A stretch of DNA of 64,000 nt, taken from NCBI RefSeq assembly GCF_003994465.1, contig NZ_RZNX01000007.1, forward strand, positions 1 through 64,000. Direction: 5' to 3'. The notes under the pieces were generated by a model. It did not search any database and was not told where the DNA came from. It saw nothing but the letters and a program-made list of their open reading frames with translations. Shown here one piece after another: positions 8,593 through 17,651 of the stretch (position 1 is the stretch's first letter; every line of letters begins with the position of its first letter). The translations under genes and the position numbers were made by a program. This stretch comes from Paenibacillus zeisoli (GTDB lineage Bacteria; Bacillota; Bacilli; Paenibacillales; Paenibacillaceae).

Positions 8593-9375
8593 ATGATTAA
8601 ACGGTGGGGACTGATCTTTATTGTTATACTGCTCACATTGGGCGTTCTGGGCTTCAAAAACGAGGAGGAGGCCTCCAGCAGCGTAAGCTCGGATTACATA
8701 AGAGATGCAGAGAAGCAGCTGGATGCAGTATTAGCGGCAGGAAATTCCATTACCCGTGAGCCGCTAAATATCATCATAAAATGGCAGGGTGTATGGAATA
8801 CTGCATATGAGCCCAAGGAAGGGGCCAAACTTATTGCGGCAGAATTGAAATTAGCTAAGCCGTCAGCTGCCCGGGTACAGGATCACCTTGTGTATCGTTC
8901 TGCGGGGCAAGTCGGACGGGTACCGGTGAAGTTCTCTGTGACGAATAGGGAAGAGGGCTTATATGTAGTGGCACAGATCGAAGGAATCTACCAAGGGGAT
9001 ACTGCAGAGCTGAAGCAGGCCCAGACCGATGTTGGGCGGAAGCTGGGCGGACTTGGTGTGGATATTCAGTGGAATGCGGCGGCGCAAGGGAATGCTAAGG
9101 CACTAGGAGCGGGTACAGCGGGTCATCAAGATAAAGATGTCATGAAGCTTCTTGGTGAGGCAGAAAGTAAAGCTGGAGCTTTCTTCAAGCTTCACCGGGT
9201 AGAAGGCTTTCAGGATCAGTACACCGCCTCGGAGTCCTATGAAGTTCCAAGCTTTCCGATATCCGTACGAAGCGGGAACACGGAGATCGGGCTGCAAATG
9301 GCCATTCATCTGAACACGGGAACAGGGGTAAATGAGTTGTCGATCGGATCGCCCGTTCTGACTGTGGAATATTAA
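8593..9375 (+). CDS. YwmB-family secreted protein
   Basis: 260 aa with an N-terminal hydrophobic signal (WGLIFIVILLTLGVLGF) and a soluble alpha/beta body. The family carries the misleading name TATA-box-binding-like, from a fold resemblance, and its role is not known. I recognise it by length, the exported start and the REPLNIIIKWQGVW region. GGAAGGGTG precedes the ATG. It is monocistronic between the Lia operon terminator and a repeat element. Confidence 0.6.
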   Translation: MIKRWGLIFIVILLTLGVLGFKNEEEASSSVSSDYIRDAEKQLDAVLAAGNSITREPLNIIIKWQGVWNTAYEPKEGAKLIAAELKLAKPSAARVQDHLVYRSAGQVGRVPVKFSVTNREEGLYVVAQIEGIYQGDTAELKQAQTDVGRKLGGLGVDIQWNAAAQGNAKALGAGTAGHQDKDVMKLLGEAESKAGAFFKLHRVEGFQDQYTASESYEVPSFPISVRSGNTEIGLQMAIHLNTGTGVNELSIGSPVLTVEY

Positions 9376-9376
9376 T

Positions 9377-9596
9377 CTATATAAGTTGAATTTAAGAATT
9401 ACTTATAGGCAAGAGTGTGAAATGATTCTGGAGAAGCGGAGCGTTCGCCTGCAAGCTTTCTGAAAGAAAGCTACATCGGAAGCCTATGCTTTGTGATTAG
9501 ACTTCTACCTATAATAATTCAATTCAGAAGTCTGAGAACAACAGCGATCGTAGGAACATTTCATACGGCTGACCAGGATGTAAGTCTTTATATAAT
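9377..9596. repeat. Dispersed hairpin element, copy 1 (long core)
   Basis: Starts with CTATATAAGTTGAATTTAAG, then ACTTATAGGCAAGAGTGTGA. The core contains AGACTTCT / AGAAGTCT and GAAATGATTCT / AGAACATTTC arms that can fold into one long hairpin. The first ~75 bases and the 3' AGAAGTCTGAGAACAACAGCG stretch (shortened here) recur almost unchanged at 44459-44645. This copy has about 40 extra bases in the core (9452-9500) and a decayed 3' end. No reading frame. Confidence 0.8.
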
Positions 9597-9768
9597 ATCT
9601 TTTTATTGAATAGGTAAGTAAGAGTTATCTGATCGCAATGGTTGTGGATAGCATCCTCGACATGAATATGCTAAAATTAATCAACACAAATGAAATTTAT
9701 GGATGCGAAATACATTATGCCTCGTGCATAAATATACAACTATACTACATAGAAAGAAATGAGGAGCC
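9597..9768. other. Upstream region of zwf
   Basis: AT-rich stretch between the dispersed element and zwf. It probably contains the zwf promoter, but I cannot single out convincing -35 and -10 boxes. GAGGAG directly before the start is the ribosome site. Confidence 0.4.
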
Positions 9769-11322
9769 ATGGTAGATCAACAAAATTTAAATGCACTAAA
9801 GACCCCTGGAGCAGTATTTTTTATTTTTGGAGCAACTGGTGACCTGGCACGGCGTAAGCTGTTCCCTGCAATCTATTCTTTGTATCGCGAAGGCAAGCTG
9901 GCTGAGGATTTCGCAGTTATTGGCGTAGCTCGCAGACCGCGTTCTAGAGAAGAATTCCACGACGATCTATACAACTCGATTCAGGAGTTCTGCCGGTACA
10001 AAGTTCTGGACACAGCACACTGGAACAGATTCGCTGAGCACTTCGAGTACAAATCCCTCGATATTAACAATATCGATGGATATCATGAGCTTAGAGAACA
10101 AACGGAAGTTCTGGAGAAGCGTTATGGAATTCCTGGCAACCGATTGTTCTATCTAGCACTTGCTCCGGAATTGTTCGGCAGCGTGTCGGTTAATTTGCAA
10201 AAAGGTGGCATGCTGGACAGCGCCGGCTGGCACCGTCTCGTGATTGAGAAGCCGTTCGGCTACGATCTCTTGTCCGCTCAAAAGCTGAATGAAGAGCTCA
10301 GTCACGTGTTCAAAGAAGAAGAGATCTACCGTATTGACCACTACCTCGGTAAGGAAATGGTGCAGAACATCGAAGTTATCCGGTTCGGTAATGCTTTCTT
10401 CGAGCCGCTTTGGAACAACAAGCACATCGCGAATGTGCAAATTACGCTGAGTGAGACTGTCGGTGTAGAAGAGCGTGGAGGCTATTACGACCATGCTGGT
10501 GCCCTGCGTGATATGGGTCAGAACCACATGCTGCAAATGCTGACCATGATCGCTATGGAGCCGCCAAGCCGTCTGCTGCCTGAGGATATCCGTGATGAGA
10601 AAGTGAAGGTTCTTCGCTCGCTTCGTCCTTATGCTTCCGCAGCGGAAGTTGAGGAGAATGTGGTGCGGGCTCAATATACACAAGGCGAGAGCGGGAATCA
10701 GAAGCTTCCTGCTTACCGTGAGGAAGATAAAGTGGATCCTAACTCGAACACCGAGACTTACTTCTCTGCAAAAGTACTTGTGGACAACTTCCGGTGGGCT
10801 GGTGTTCCTTTCTACATCCGTACCGGCAAACGCCTACCTGTTAAGACAACCGAGGTTGTAGTTGAATTCAAAAATATGCCTACGAATGTATACCTAGGGC
10901 AAAAGCATACATTGGAACCCAACCTGCTCGTCATTCGGGTTAACCCAATGGAAGGTATTTATATCAAAATCAATGCCAAGAAGCCGGGTACCGAATCCCA
11001 GATCGAGCCTCTGGCTATGGAATTCTGCCAAAGCTGCCAAGTGGGGATTAACTCACCGGAGGCTTATGAGCGCCTGATTCATGACGCTGCCGAAGGAGAC
11101 TCTACTTACTTTACTCGCTGGGATGAAGTGGCTACGGCTTGGTCATTTATCGATCGGATCGCACAGGCCTGGAAGCAGAATCCTGGGGATATTAAGCATT
11201 ATCCGGCCGGGTCATGGGGACCGCAGGAAGCACATGATCTTCTGGCCAAAGACGGCTTCCACTGGTGGCCGGTCAATGGACAGGATGAAGACAATGTAAT
11301 CTGGATCAAGAACCAGGGATAA
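9769..11322 (+). CDS. zwf: Glucose-6-phosphate 1-dehydrogenase
   Basis: 517 aa, usual family length. Oxidises glucose-6-phosphate to 6-phosphogluconolactone with NADP+, the entry step of the oxidative pentose phosphate pathway. The N-terminal Rossmann motif is GATGDLARRKLFPAIY, EKPFGYD follows, and the substrate-binding signature RIDHYLGKE is near residue 195 with its catalytic-region His and Lys. ATG 9769 is preceded by GAGGAG. No other pentose phosphate gene is adjacent. Confidence 0.97.
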   Translation: MVDQQNLNALKTPGAVFFIFGATGDLARRKLFPAIYSLYREGKLAEDFAVIGVARRPRSREEFHDDLYNSIQEFCRYKVLDTAHWNRFAEHFEYKSLDINNIDGYHELREQTEVLEKRYGIPGNRLFYLALAPELFGSVSVNLQKGGMLDSAGWHRLVIEKPFGYDLLSAQKLNEELSHVFKEEEIYRIDHYLGKEMVQNIEVIRFGNAFFEPLWNNKHIANVQITLSETVGVEERGGYYDHAGALRDMGQNHMLQMLTMIAMEPPSRLLPEDIRDEKVKVLRSLRPYASAAEVEENVVRAQYTQGESGNQKLPAYREEDKVDPNSNTETYFSAKVLVDNFRWAGVPFYIRTGKRLPVKTTEVVVEFKNMPTNVYLGQKHTLEPNLLVIRVNPMEGIYIKINAKKPGTESQIEPLAMEFCQSCQVGINSPEAYERLIHDAAEGDSTYFTRWDEVATAWSFIDRIAQAWKQNPGDIKHYPAGSWGPQEAHDLLAKDGFHWWPVNGQDEDNVIWIKNQG

Positions 11323-11484
11323 CCTGCCTAGGCCTTGGGAAATTCCAGTTTGAGCTAACTATAATTTAAGAGAACCAAGCACGTTGTCCTCATGTATGAT
11401 ATGCATGAGGATGATTTGCGTACAGGCGGATAAAATATGTTACAATATAAAACATGACTTGTGGAACGAAGGGATAAGTGAGAA

Positions 11485-13068
11485 ATGAGCAAAGCATTGT
11501 CAGAAGTGCTGCAGCAGGAAGTAGACAAACGTAGAACGTTTGCAATTATTTCCCACCCGGATGCCGGGAAAACGACATTGACGGAGAAGCTTCTGCTGTT
11601 CGGGGGAGCGATTCGGGCTGCGGGATCTGTAAAGGCCCGTAAAGCAAGCAAGCATGCAACAAGTGACTGGATGGAAATTGAGAAAACGCGGGGGATTTCT
11701 GTAACCTCCTCGGTAATGCAATTCGATTATAACGGACACCGCATTAATATATTGGATACGCCCGGTCACCAAGATTTCAGTGAAGACACCTACCGGACGC
11801 TTACAGCTGCTGACAGTGCCGTCATGTTGATTGACGTAGCGAAGGGCGTGGAAGCCCAAACGGTAAAGCTGTTCCAGGTCTGCGCCAAACGGGGAATTCC
11901 GATCTTCACCTTCATTAATAAGCTGGACCGCGAAGGACGCAGTCCATTTGACTTGATGGAAGAAATCGAAGAAGTGCTGGGAATCCGTTCGGTTCCCATG
12001 AACTGGCCGATCGGATCAGGACGTGAGCTCTGCGGCGTATACGATCGGATGAAGAACCAGGTCGAGCTGTTCCAAGGAGACGACCATTCTTCGATTGAAG
12101 TCAAGAAGGTTGAAGATTACAATGACCCTGCTATTCGTGAAATGGCGGGAGAGTATCTCCATGATCAGTTGTGCCAGGATATCGAGCTGCTTGATGTGGC
12201 AGGAGATCCTTTTGATTACGAGAAAGTAAGACGGGGGGAATTGACACCGGTATTCTTCGGCAGTGCTGTCAATAACTTTGGGGTACAGACCTTCCTTGAG
12301 AACTTCCTGGAGCTTGCACCGAAGCCGGAACCGCGTCAAAGCACGGCGGGAATTATCCAACCGACGAACGAGAAATTCAGCGGTTATGTGTTCAAGATTC
12401 AGGCTAACATGAATCCGGCACACCGCGACCGGATCGCGTTCCTGCGGATTTGCTCGGGCAAATTTGAGCGGGGAATGTCCGTTAAGCATGTGCGGGCGGG
12501 CAAAGAAATTAAGCTTTCCCAGCCGCAGCAGTTCCTGGCTCAAGACCGAGACATTGTATCTGAGGCCTATCCGGGTGATATTATCGGTCTGTTCGATCCG
12601 GGTATCTTCCGGATTGGGGACTCACTCAGTCAAGGCAGCGAGGTTGTGTTTGATGAGCTTCCTACGTTCTCGCCGGAGATTTTTGCCAAGGTAACGGTTA
12701 AGAATGCACTCAAGCACAAGCAGTACCAGAAGGGAATCGATCAGCTCACCGAGGAAGGTACGATTCAAGTATTTAACACGGTTAGCTTCGACGACACGAT
12801 TCTGGGCGTAGTTGGACAGCTCCAGTTCGAGGTGTTCGAGTACCGGATGAAAGGGGAATACGGGGTAGATGTGCAGCTTCAGCGCGTCCCTTATCAGTTC
12901 GCCCGCTGGATTATTGATGATAAGATCGATCCATCCAAATTCCGGATTAACTCCACTCTTGTGAGAGACAAGAAGGATAACTATGTAGTCCTGTTCGAAA
13001 ATGAATATGCGATGAGAACCGCGATGGAGAAAAATCCGACAGCTAAGTTCCTGGAGACTGCTCCATAA
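11485..13068 (+). CDS. prfC: Peptide chain release factor 3
   Basis: 527 aa translational GTPase that recycles RF1/RF2 from the ribosome after peptide release. G1 is SHPDAGKTTLTEKLL, G2 region RGISVTSSVMQF, G3 DTPGHQDFSEDTYR, G4 NKLDRE. Domain II and the RF3 C-terminal domain follow (GVVGQLQFEVFEYRMKGEYG). Monocistronic with its own terminator. Confidence 0.96.
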   Translation: MSKALSEVLQQEVDKRRTFAIISHPDAGKTTLTEKLLLFGGAIRAAGSVKARKASKHATSDWMEIEKTRGISVTSSVMQFDYNGHRINILDTPGHQDFSEDTYRTLTAADSAVMLIDVAKGVEAQTVKLFQVCAKRGIPIFTFINKLDREGRSPFDLMEEIEEVLGIRSVPMNWPIGSGRELCGVYDRMKNQVELFQGDDHSSIEVKKVEDYNDPAIREMAGEYLHDQLCQDIELLDVAGDPFDYEKVRRGELTPVFFGSAVNNFGVQTFLENFLELAPKPEPRQSTAGIIQPTNEKFSGYVFKIQANMNPAHRDRIAFLRICSGKFERGMSVKHVRAGKEIKLSQPQQFLAQDRDIVSEAYPGDIIGLFDPGIFRIGDSLSQGSEVVFDELPTFSPEIFAKVTVKNALKHKQYQKGIDQLTEEGTIQVFNTVSFDDTILGVVGQLQFEVFEYRMKGEYGVDVQLQRVPYQFARWIIDDKIDPSKFRINSTLVRDKKDNYVVLFENEYAMRTAMEKNPTAKFLETAP

Positions 13069-13091
13069 TCGATATTCTATGGGTTAAGTAG

Positions 13092-13128
13092 CCCCTCCCC
13101 TTGTGTGAGCAAGGAGAGGGGTTTTTTT
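13092..13128 (+). terminator. Terminator of prfC
   Basis: CCCCTCCCCTTG / CAAGGAGAGGGG stem, one bulge, followed by seven T. Confidence 0.93.
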
Positions 13129-13172
13129 GCAGCTTTGAGAGTTGGAGCCTGGTGGGCTCCGGTTGTCTTTTA

Positions 13173-13406
13173 CTAACGCAGCGGTTTGAGTTCGGTGGTC
13201 TTCAGCTGCTGACTAACGAGGCTGATTAGCTCGTCCTGTCTGCTTCTGTCCATCTGTTTCCAGATCATCTCGAACATGACACCAAGACCGGGAAGAGCAG
13301 CTTCCGGTCCATCCACAGAACCTTCGATCATGCTTCTAAGGCCGTTCTCATCCTGACCATGAACTTTATGAACGACTGCTTGTCTCAGATCCAGCATGAT
13401 TCCCAC
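13173..13406 (-). CDS. sspI: Small acid-soluble spore protein SspI
   Basis: 77 aa. LDLRQAVVHKVHG and the central EAALPGLGVMFEMIW match SspI, a minor spore-core protein made in the forespore. The start is taken as GTG 13406, because AAGGAGG lies 7 bases upstream of it; the frame runs further up only with poor signals, and an ATG four codons inside is the alternative. Its neighbour one gene over is the TrmH methylase, as in Bacillus, which supports the call. Confidence 0.9.
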   Translation of the reverse strand: MGIMLDLRQAVVHKVHGQDENGLRSMIEGSVDGPEAALPGLGVMFEMIWKQMDRSRQDELISLVSQQLKTTELKPLR

Positions 13407-13547
13407 TCGAATTCCTCCTTTAATGTAGACGATGGTGTAAAAGGGCCGCATCTTACTGTTCCCGAACTGGCCTTTGCAAATTCAAGTTCACTTTAGAGTA
13501 TGGTATACTAATTGCATTATAATTACCGGGCAGGTGGAGATTAAATC

Positions 13548-14213
13548 GTGGCTAAGAAGCAGTTTGCAGTGATCGGAATGGGCCGATTTGGATATAGTGT
13601 AGCGAATTCATTAAGTACGATGGGGTTTGATGTGCTGGCCATTGATTCGGACGAGCAGCGTACCCAGGCAGTGTCTCACATTGTTACGCATGCGGTGTCG
13701 GCGGACTCAACTGAGGAAGAGGCGCTACGGGCGCTTGGAATCCGTAATTTCGATGTGGTAGTCGTCGCGATTGGTGAGGATATTCAGGCCAGTATTTTGA
13801 CCACCTTAATCTTGAAGGACTTGGGTGGACCTGTCATTGTAGTCAAAGCTCAGAATGAACTGCATGGCAAAGTACTTCAGAAGATCGGTGCCGACAAAGT
13901 CATCTATCCGGAGAGGGATATGGGACAGCGGGTTGCGCACCATTTGGCTTCGCCTAATATTCTGGATTATATTGAGCTGTCTGATGATTACAGCATACTG
14001 GAGATTAGAGCAAATTCGGCTATGATTGGTCAGAATCTTAAGGAACTTAATATTCGTGCCCGGTTCGGCTGCAACGTCATGGCCATAAAGAACGGGACAA
14101 AAATGAATATTTCGCCGGATGCGCTATACCGGTTAATTGAAGGCGATATTCTCGTCATCGTCGGTGAGAAGAGTGACTTGACCAAGCTTGAGCTTGCTTA
14201 TTCCCAAATTTAG
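13548..14213 (+). CDS. Ktr/Trk-type K+ uptake regulatory protein (RCK domains)
   Basis: 221 aa cytosolic gating subunit. The RCK_N Rossmann domain has AVIGMGRFGYSVA and the acidic Asp at VLAIDSDE, then DIQASILTTLILK and KIGADKVIYPERDMG. An RCK_C domain follows (about residues 140-220). Length and motifs match Bacillus KtrA and KtrC equally, so no symbol is given. No KtrB/KtrD membrane partner is in this window. GTG start preceded by GGTGG. Confidence 0.9.
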   Translation: MAKKQFAVIGMGRFGYSVANSLSTMGFDVLAIDSDEQRTQAVSHIVTHAVSADSTEEEALRALGIRNFDVVVVAIGEDIQASILTTLILKDLGGPVIVVKAQNELHGKVLQKIGADKVIYPERDMGQRVAHHLASPNILDYIELSDDYSILEIRANSAMIGQNLKELNIRARFGCNVMAIKNGTKMNISPDALYRLIEGDILVIVGEKSDLTKLELAYSQI

Positions 14214-14221
14214 AGGCTAGG

Positions 14222-15028
14222 ATGAAGAATATGGACATTATATCGCCGCAGAATGCGCGTGTTAAAGAGTGGGCACAGCTATTAGAGAAGAAGCATCGGG
14301 ACCGGCAGCAGCGTTATCTCGTGGAAGGAATCCACCTCGTGCAGGAAGCACTCAAAGCGGAAGCCGAGATTGAAGTCATCGCTTACTCGGTAGATCACGG
14401 CATCCCTTCAGAGCTGGCTCAGGCCGGGGCTGGAAAGCTGTCAGTAGAGTGGGTTGGGGTGTCTGAAGCCGTTATCGCAAAGTGCAGCGATACCAAATCA
14501 CCGCAGCCTGTGTTTGCCGTAATCCGCAAGCATCGCAGTTCATGGGAAGCCCTGATTGAGCAGGATAACGGCCTGGTCGTGGTGCTGGATGGAGTGCAGG
14601 ACCCGGGCAATGTAGGCACGATTATCCGCACCGCGGATGCGGCCGGGGCAAGTGCGGTGATTGTGGGTCCAGGGTGTGCGGATATCTACAACCCGAAGAC
14701 GCTCAGATCGACTATGGGATCTATATTTCACCTTCCGGTGATTGAAGTGGACTTAACCGAGATCCTTCCCAAGGCGAAGGAGAAGGGGATCCGCCTGGCA
14801 GGAACGAGCCTTCAGGCAGCTCGGATATGTTACGAGTATGATTTTAGGGGTCCGACCTGGCTGCTGTTCGGCAGTGAGGCCAGCGGTCTGTCGGCCCCGG
14901 TTCAGGCTGAGCTTGACGATGCCTTGATCATCCCGATGAAGGGCCATGCCGAGTCGCTGAATGTGGCCATGGCGGCCTCGATTCTGTTGTATGAGGCGCT
15001 CAGGCAGCGGGAGTTCTCGGGGCGGTAG
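14222..15028 (+). CDS. TrmH (SpoU) family RNA 2'-O-methyltransferase
   Basis: 268 aa SPOUT enzyme using S-adenosylmethionine. Motif 1 is DGVQDPGNVGTIIRTADAAG, motif 2 LLFGSEASGLS and motif 3 SLNVAMAASILLYEALRQ. The N-terminal substrate-binding domain has RYLVEGIHLVQEAL. B. subtilis YsgA, next to sspI, is the likely orthologue. ATG 14222 and in-frame ATG 14231 are both possible. It starts 8 bases after the K+ regulator gene, so the two may form an operon. The RNA target is not known from sequence. Confidence 0.9.
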   Translation: MKNMDIISPQNARVKEWAQLLEKKHRDRQQRYLVEGIHLVQEALKAEAEIEVIAYSVDHGIPSELAQAGAGKLSVEWVGVSEAVIAKCSDTKSPQPVFAVIRKHRSSWEALIEQDNGLVVVLDGVQDPGNVGTIIRTADAAGASAVIVGPGCADIYNPKTLRSTMGSIFHLPVIEVDLTEILPKAKEKGIRLAGTSLQAARICYEYDFRGPTWLLFGSEASGLSAPVQAELDDALIIPMKGHAESLNVAMAASILLYEALRQREFSGR

Positions 15029-15046
15029 AGGGCTGGAGTTCAGGGA

Positions 15047-15082
15047 AGAAGCCGATGGGTTGTCGGCTTCTATTTTGTTTTT
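15047..15082 (+). terminator. Terminator after the TrmH gene
   Basis: GAAGCCGA / TCGGCTTC stem, then TATTTTGTTTTT. Confidence 0.85.
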
Positions 15083-15217
15083 ACTTGTAGAATCAGGCTA
15101 TTTACATAAGTACGAAAGTAGTTGGGCTTGGCGGAAAACATATTAAATATACCAAAGCAGATCGTAAATATATATTGGGAGTGAATTTTCTAATTGAGGA
15201 AAGATCGTAGGTTCTAT

Positions 15218-15569
15218 ATGAATGTTGTTTTATGAACATTGGTTGTTTTTGCGCTTATCGCATTTATCTTATTAGTTTTGTTTGTTATGTTTCTTCTAGC
15301 AGATCCTAAAGGAATTTAAGGAAATACACACGGAAATTAAAGATAGTTTTCAAATTAATTATAAACAGGCAAAAGAGCAATGGCAGGATTCGATAAAGCT
15401 ACCTTGTTCAATCCGAGCGGTATGGCGGTTTAATTCCCCATCTGAATCCATACGTGAAGAGGGGCTTATCTCGAACAAGCATCTTATTAAACCCGAAAAT
15501 TCCAACAAAGAATTGGTTAAAGTAAAGAAGAGGATAGAACACATTTCTCTCCTTCACTTTCACACATAA
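15218..15569 (+). pseudogene. Decayed small single-span membrane protein gene
   Basis: ATG 15218 is followed by MNVVL, a TGA at 15233, then in the same frame a clean membrane segment (TLVVFALIAFILLVLFVMFLL). This frame ends at TAA near 15320. From about 15298 a +1 frame is open for ~88 codons to TAA 15569. It encodes a charged soluble tail (LKEFKEIHTEIKDSFQ, then KELVKVKKRIEHISLL). One nonsense change plus one frameshift would restore a membrane-anchored protein of about 115 residues. No family recognised. Confidence 0.45.
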
Positions 15570-15613
15570 CCAACATGCCAAGTTGATGGCATCAAGAGAA
15601 GGAGTCCATCCAG

Positions 15614-16216
15614 ATGCTCCAAGACAAAATCTTTTATCTCATCGCACATTATGGTTATATCGGAATCTTCGGAACACTGGTGCTCGGGATTATTGGTCTG
15701 CCCGTACCCGACGAAGTCCTGATGACGTATTCGGGATATCTCATCTCCCAGGGGAGACTGTCGTATATTCTGACCCTGCTGGTCGCGGTGGTGGGCAGCT
15801 TTGCGGGAATGAGTGTCAGTTACTTCATTGGACGGAAGTTCGGGTATCCGCTGCTTGAGAAGCATGGCCGGAAAATTCGGATTACCAAGGAGAAGCTTGA
15901 TCATACCCGGCGCTGGTTCAAGAAATTTGGCAAAATCGGCCTAACTTTGGGCTATTTCATACCTGGTGTTCGGCATCTCACGGCTTATTTTGCCGGGATC
16001 AGCGGATGGCGTTACCGTACATTTCTCTCTTATGCTGCACCGGGGGCGATATTATGGGCGTTCACTTTTATCACACTTGGAACTTATCTTGGCAAGCATT
16101 GGCTGGCGGTGACCGAAGCCATTCATAAGTATGTGCTGCTTGGCTTTGTGCTGCTTGTTCTGGTTCTCATCCTGATCTGGTATCTGAAAAGAAAACCAAA
16201 AACGAACCAAGCCTAA
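15614..16216 (+). CDS. DedA family membrane protein
   Basis: 200 aa. DedA/VTT-domain proteins move lipids such as undecaprenyl phosphate across the membrane. Seen are the re-entrant motif GIIGLPVPDEVLMTYSGYL, GSFAGMSVSYFIGRKFG, the basic R-W-F-K-K-FGKIG region, and FIPGVRHLTAYFAGISGW with the conserved Arg. The C-terminal span is followed by a basic tail. AAGGAG precedes ATG 15614. Confidence 0.92.
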   Translation: MLQDKIFYLIAHYGYIGIFGTLVLGIIGLPVPDEVLMTYSGYLISQGRLSYILTLLVAVVGSFAGMSVSYFIGRKFGYPLLEKHGRKIRITKEKLDHTRRWFKKFGKIGLTLGYFIPGVRHLTAYFAGISGWRYRTFLSYAAPGAILWAFTFITLGTYLGKHWLAVTEAIHKYVLLGFVLLVLVLILIWYLKRKPKTNQA

Positions 16217-16251
16217 GGCTGTCAGCAGCCTAGTCATCGCATAGGATCACC

Positions 16252-16280
16252 TTGATCCCATAGGGATATTTTGGTAAAAT
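16252..16280 (+). promoter_or_regulatory. Candidate sigma-A promoter for the ZTP-riboswitch transcript
   Basis: TTGATC (-35) and TAAAAT (-10) separated by 17 bases, just upstream of the aptamer. Confidence 0.55.
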
Positions 16281-16301
16281 CAACCTTGTATACAAGACTG
16301 T

Positions 16302-16377
16302 TACCATGTGCTACTGGCGATGAAACGTGGGTCACCACGGGGGAGCTCATGGATATATAAGCCGTTCGCCTGGGCAA
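16302..16377 (+). promoter_or_regulatory. ZTP (pfl) riboswitch aptamer
   Basis: Contains the two conserved halves of the ZTP aptamer: CTACTGGCGATGAAACGTGG with GTCACCACGGGGGAGC, and after a linker GCCGTTCGCCTGGGCA. The aptamer binds ZTP/ZMP, which accumulates when 10-formyl-THF is low. The final GGGCA runs into a terminator stem, so ligand binding probably permits read-through. The downstream gene is an AICAR transformylase, the enzyme that consumes ZMP. Confidence 0.92.
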
Positions 16378-16408
16378 AGTGTTTGATCTAATCAAACACT
16401 TTTTTTTA
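16377..16408 (+). terminator. Riboswitch-controlled terminator
   Basis: AAGTGTTTGAT / ATCAAACACTT stem with CTA loop and eight T, directly after the ZTP aptamer. Confidence 0.92.
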
Positions 16409-16433
16409 TTTGCTATGAAAGGGTGAAGGACAA

Positions 16434-17600
16434 ATGGAAGAAATCAAAATGCGGTATGGGATTAACCCGAATCAAGGGAACGCAAGAGTCACATCGCCGG
16501 GGAAGCTGCCTTTCAGGATTCTTAATGGTGACCCAAGCTACATTAACTTACTCGATGCACTTAATGCTTATCAGCTTGTAAGAGAGCTCAGATCAGCCAT
16601 AGGGCAACCTGCGGCAGCCTCCTTTAAGCACGTAAGCCCTGCTGGAGCGGCTGTGTATAGTCCCTTAAATGATGAACTGGCTGAGGCTTATGGGGTTGCT
16701 GGTATAGAGCTGTCACCTCTGGCTGTCGCCTATGCGAGGGCAAGGGGAACGGATCGCATCTCCTCCTTCGGGGATTGTGCGGCTCTAAGTGATCCAGTGG
16801 ATCTTTCTACTGCCAAATTGCTGAAAAAGGAAATTTCCGACATGATTGTGGCGCCTGCGTATGATGATGATGCCCTAGAAATTCTCAAGGCCAAGAAAAA
16901 GGGCAAATACCTGATTATTGAGATCGATCCCGATTATGAGCCGGGACTGATAGAGGAGAGGACTTTATTCGGGGTTAACCTGGTTCAAGACAGAAACAAT
17001 AAGGTAATCACCGAGAAGACTTTAGACAATATAGTAACTGAGAACAGGGACCTTCCAGACTCCGCGAAGAGAGATCTGTTAATTGCTGCAATCACACTGA
17101 AATACACACAGTCCAATTCGGTATGTTTTGCGAAGGATGGGCAGACGATTGGCGTGGGAGCAGGGCAGCAATCCCGTATCCACTGCACAAGACTCGCTGC
17201 ATCGAAGGCAGAGAACTGGTATCTGAGGCAGCATCCAGCTGCTCTAACCATGAAATTTCGCGCGGGGATCTCACCTACGGAGAGAAATAACGCCATAGAT
17301 AAGTGGCTTTGTGACGATCTTACCGTACCTGAGCGAAAAGCTTGGGAAGAGTGTTACGAGGAAGTACCTCATAGGCTTACTCCTAATGAAAAAAGAGAGT
17401 ATTTGACTGGACTGCAGGAGGTATCGTTTGCATCAGATGCTTTCCTGCCTTTTCGGGACAATATTGACCGGGCTGCACTAAGTGGGGCCAAATACATTCT
17501 GCAGACGGGTGGGTCGTCACGGGATAAGGAAGTTATTGAAGCGGCCAATGAATACAGTATGGTTATGGCTTTCTCAGGAGTGCGGTTATTCCATCATTAA
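16434..17600 (+). CDS. Single-domain AICAR transformylase
   Basis: 388 aa. Transfers a formyl group from 10-formyl-THF to AICAR (ZMP), the penultimate step of purine synthesis. It corresponds to the transformylase half of PurH; the N-terminal MGS-like IMP cyclohydrolase half is absent. SFKHVSPAGAAV carries the conserved Lys-His of the family, and SNSVCFAKDGQTIGVGAGQQSR is the PurH core (two overlapping pieces, shortened). Control by a ZTP riboswitch fits a spare enzyme induced in folate stress. A full purH is presumably elsewhere. Confidence 0.9.
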   Translation: MEEIKMRYGINPNQGNARVTSPGKLPFRILNGDPSYINLLDALNAYQLVRELRSAIGQPAAASFKHVSPAGAAVYSPLNDELAEAYGVAGIELSPLAVAYARARGTDRISSFGDCAALSDPVDLSTAKLLKKEISDMIVAPAYDDDALEILKAKKKGKYLIIEIDPDYEPGLIEERTLFGVNLVQDRNNKVITEKTLDNIVTENRDLPDSAKRDLLIAAITLKYTQSNSVCFAKDGQTIGVGAGQQSRIHCTRLAASKAENWYLRQHPAALTMKFRAGISPTERNNAIDKWLCDDLTVPERKAWEECYEEVPHRLTPNEKREYLTGLQEVSFASDAFLPFRDNIDRAALSGAKYILQTGGSSRDKEVIEAANEYSMVMAFSGVRLFHH

Positions 17601-17651
17601 GTTAATCTATCAAGACAATTTCTATCATTAAGCAGTCTTATTTAAAAAATT

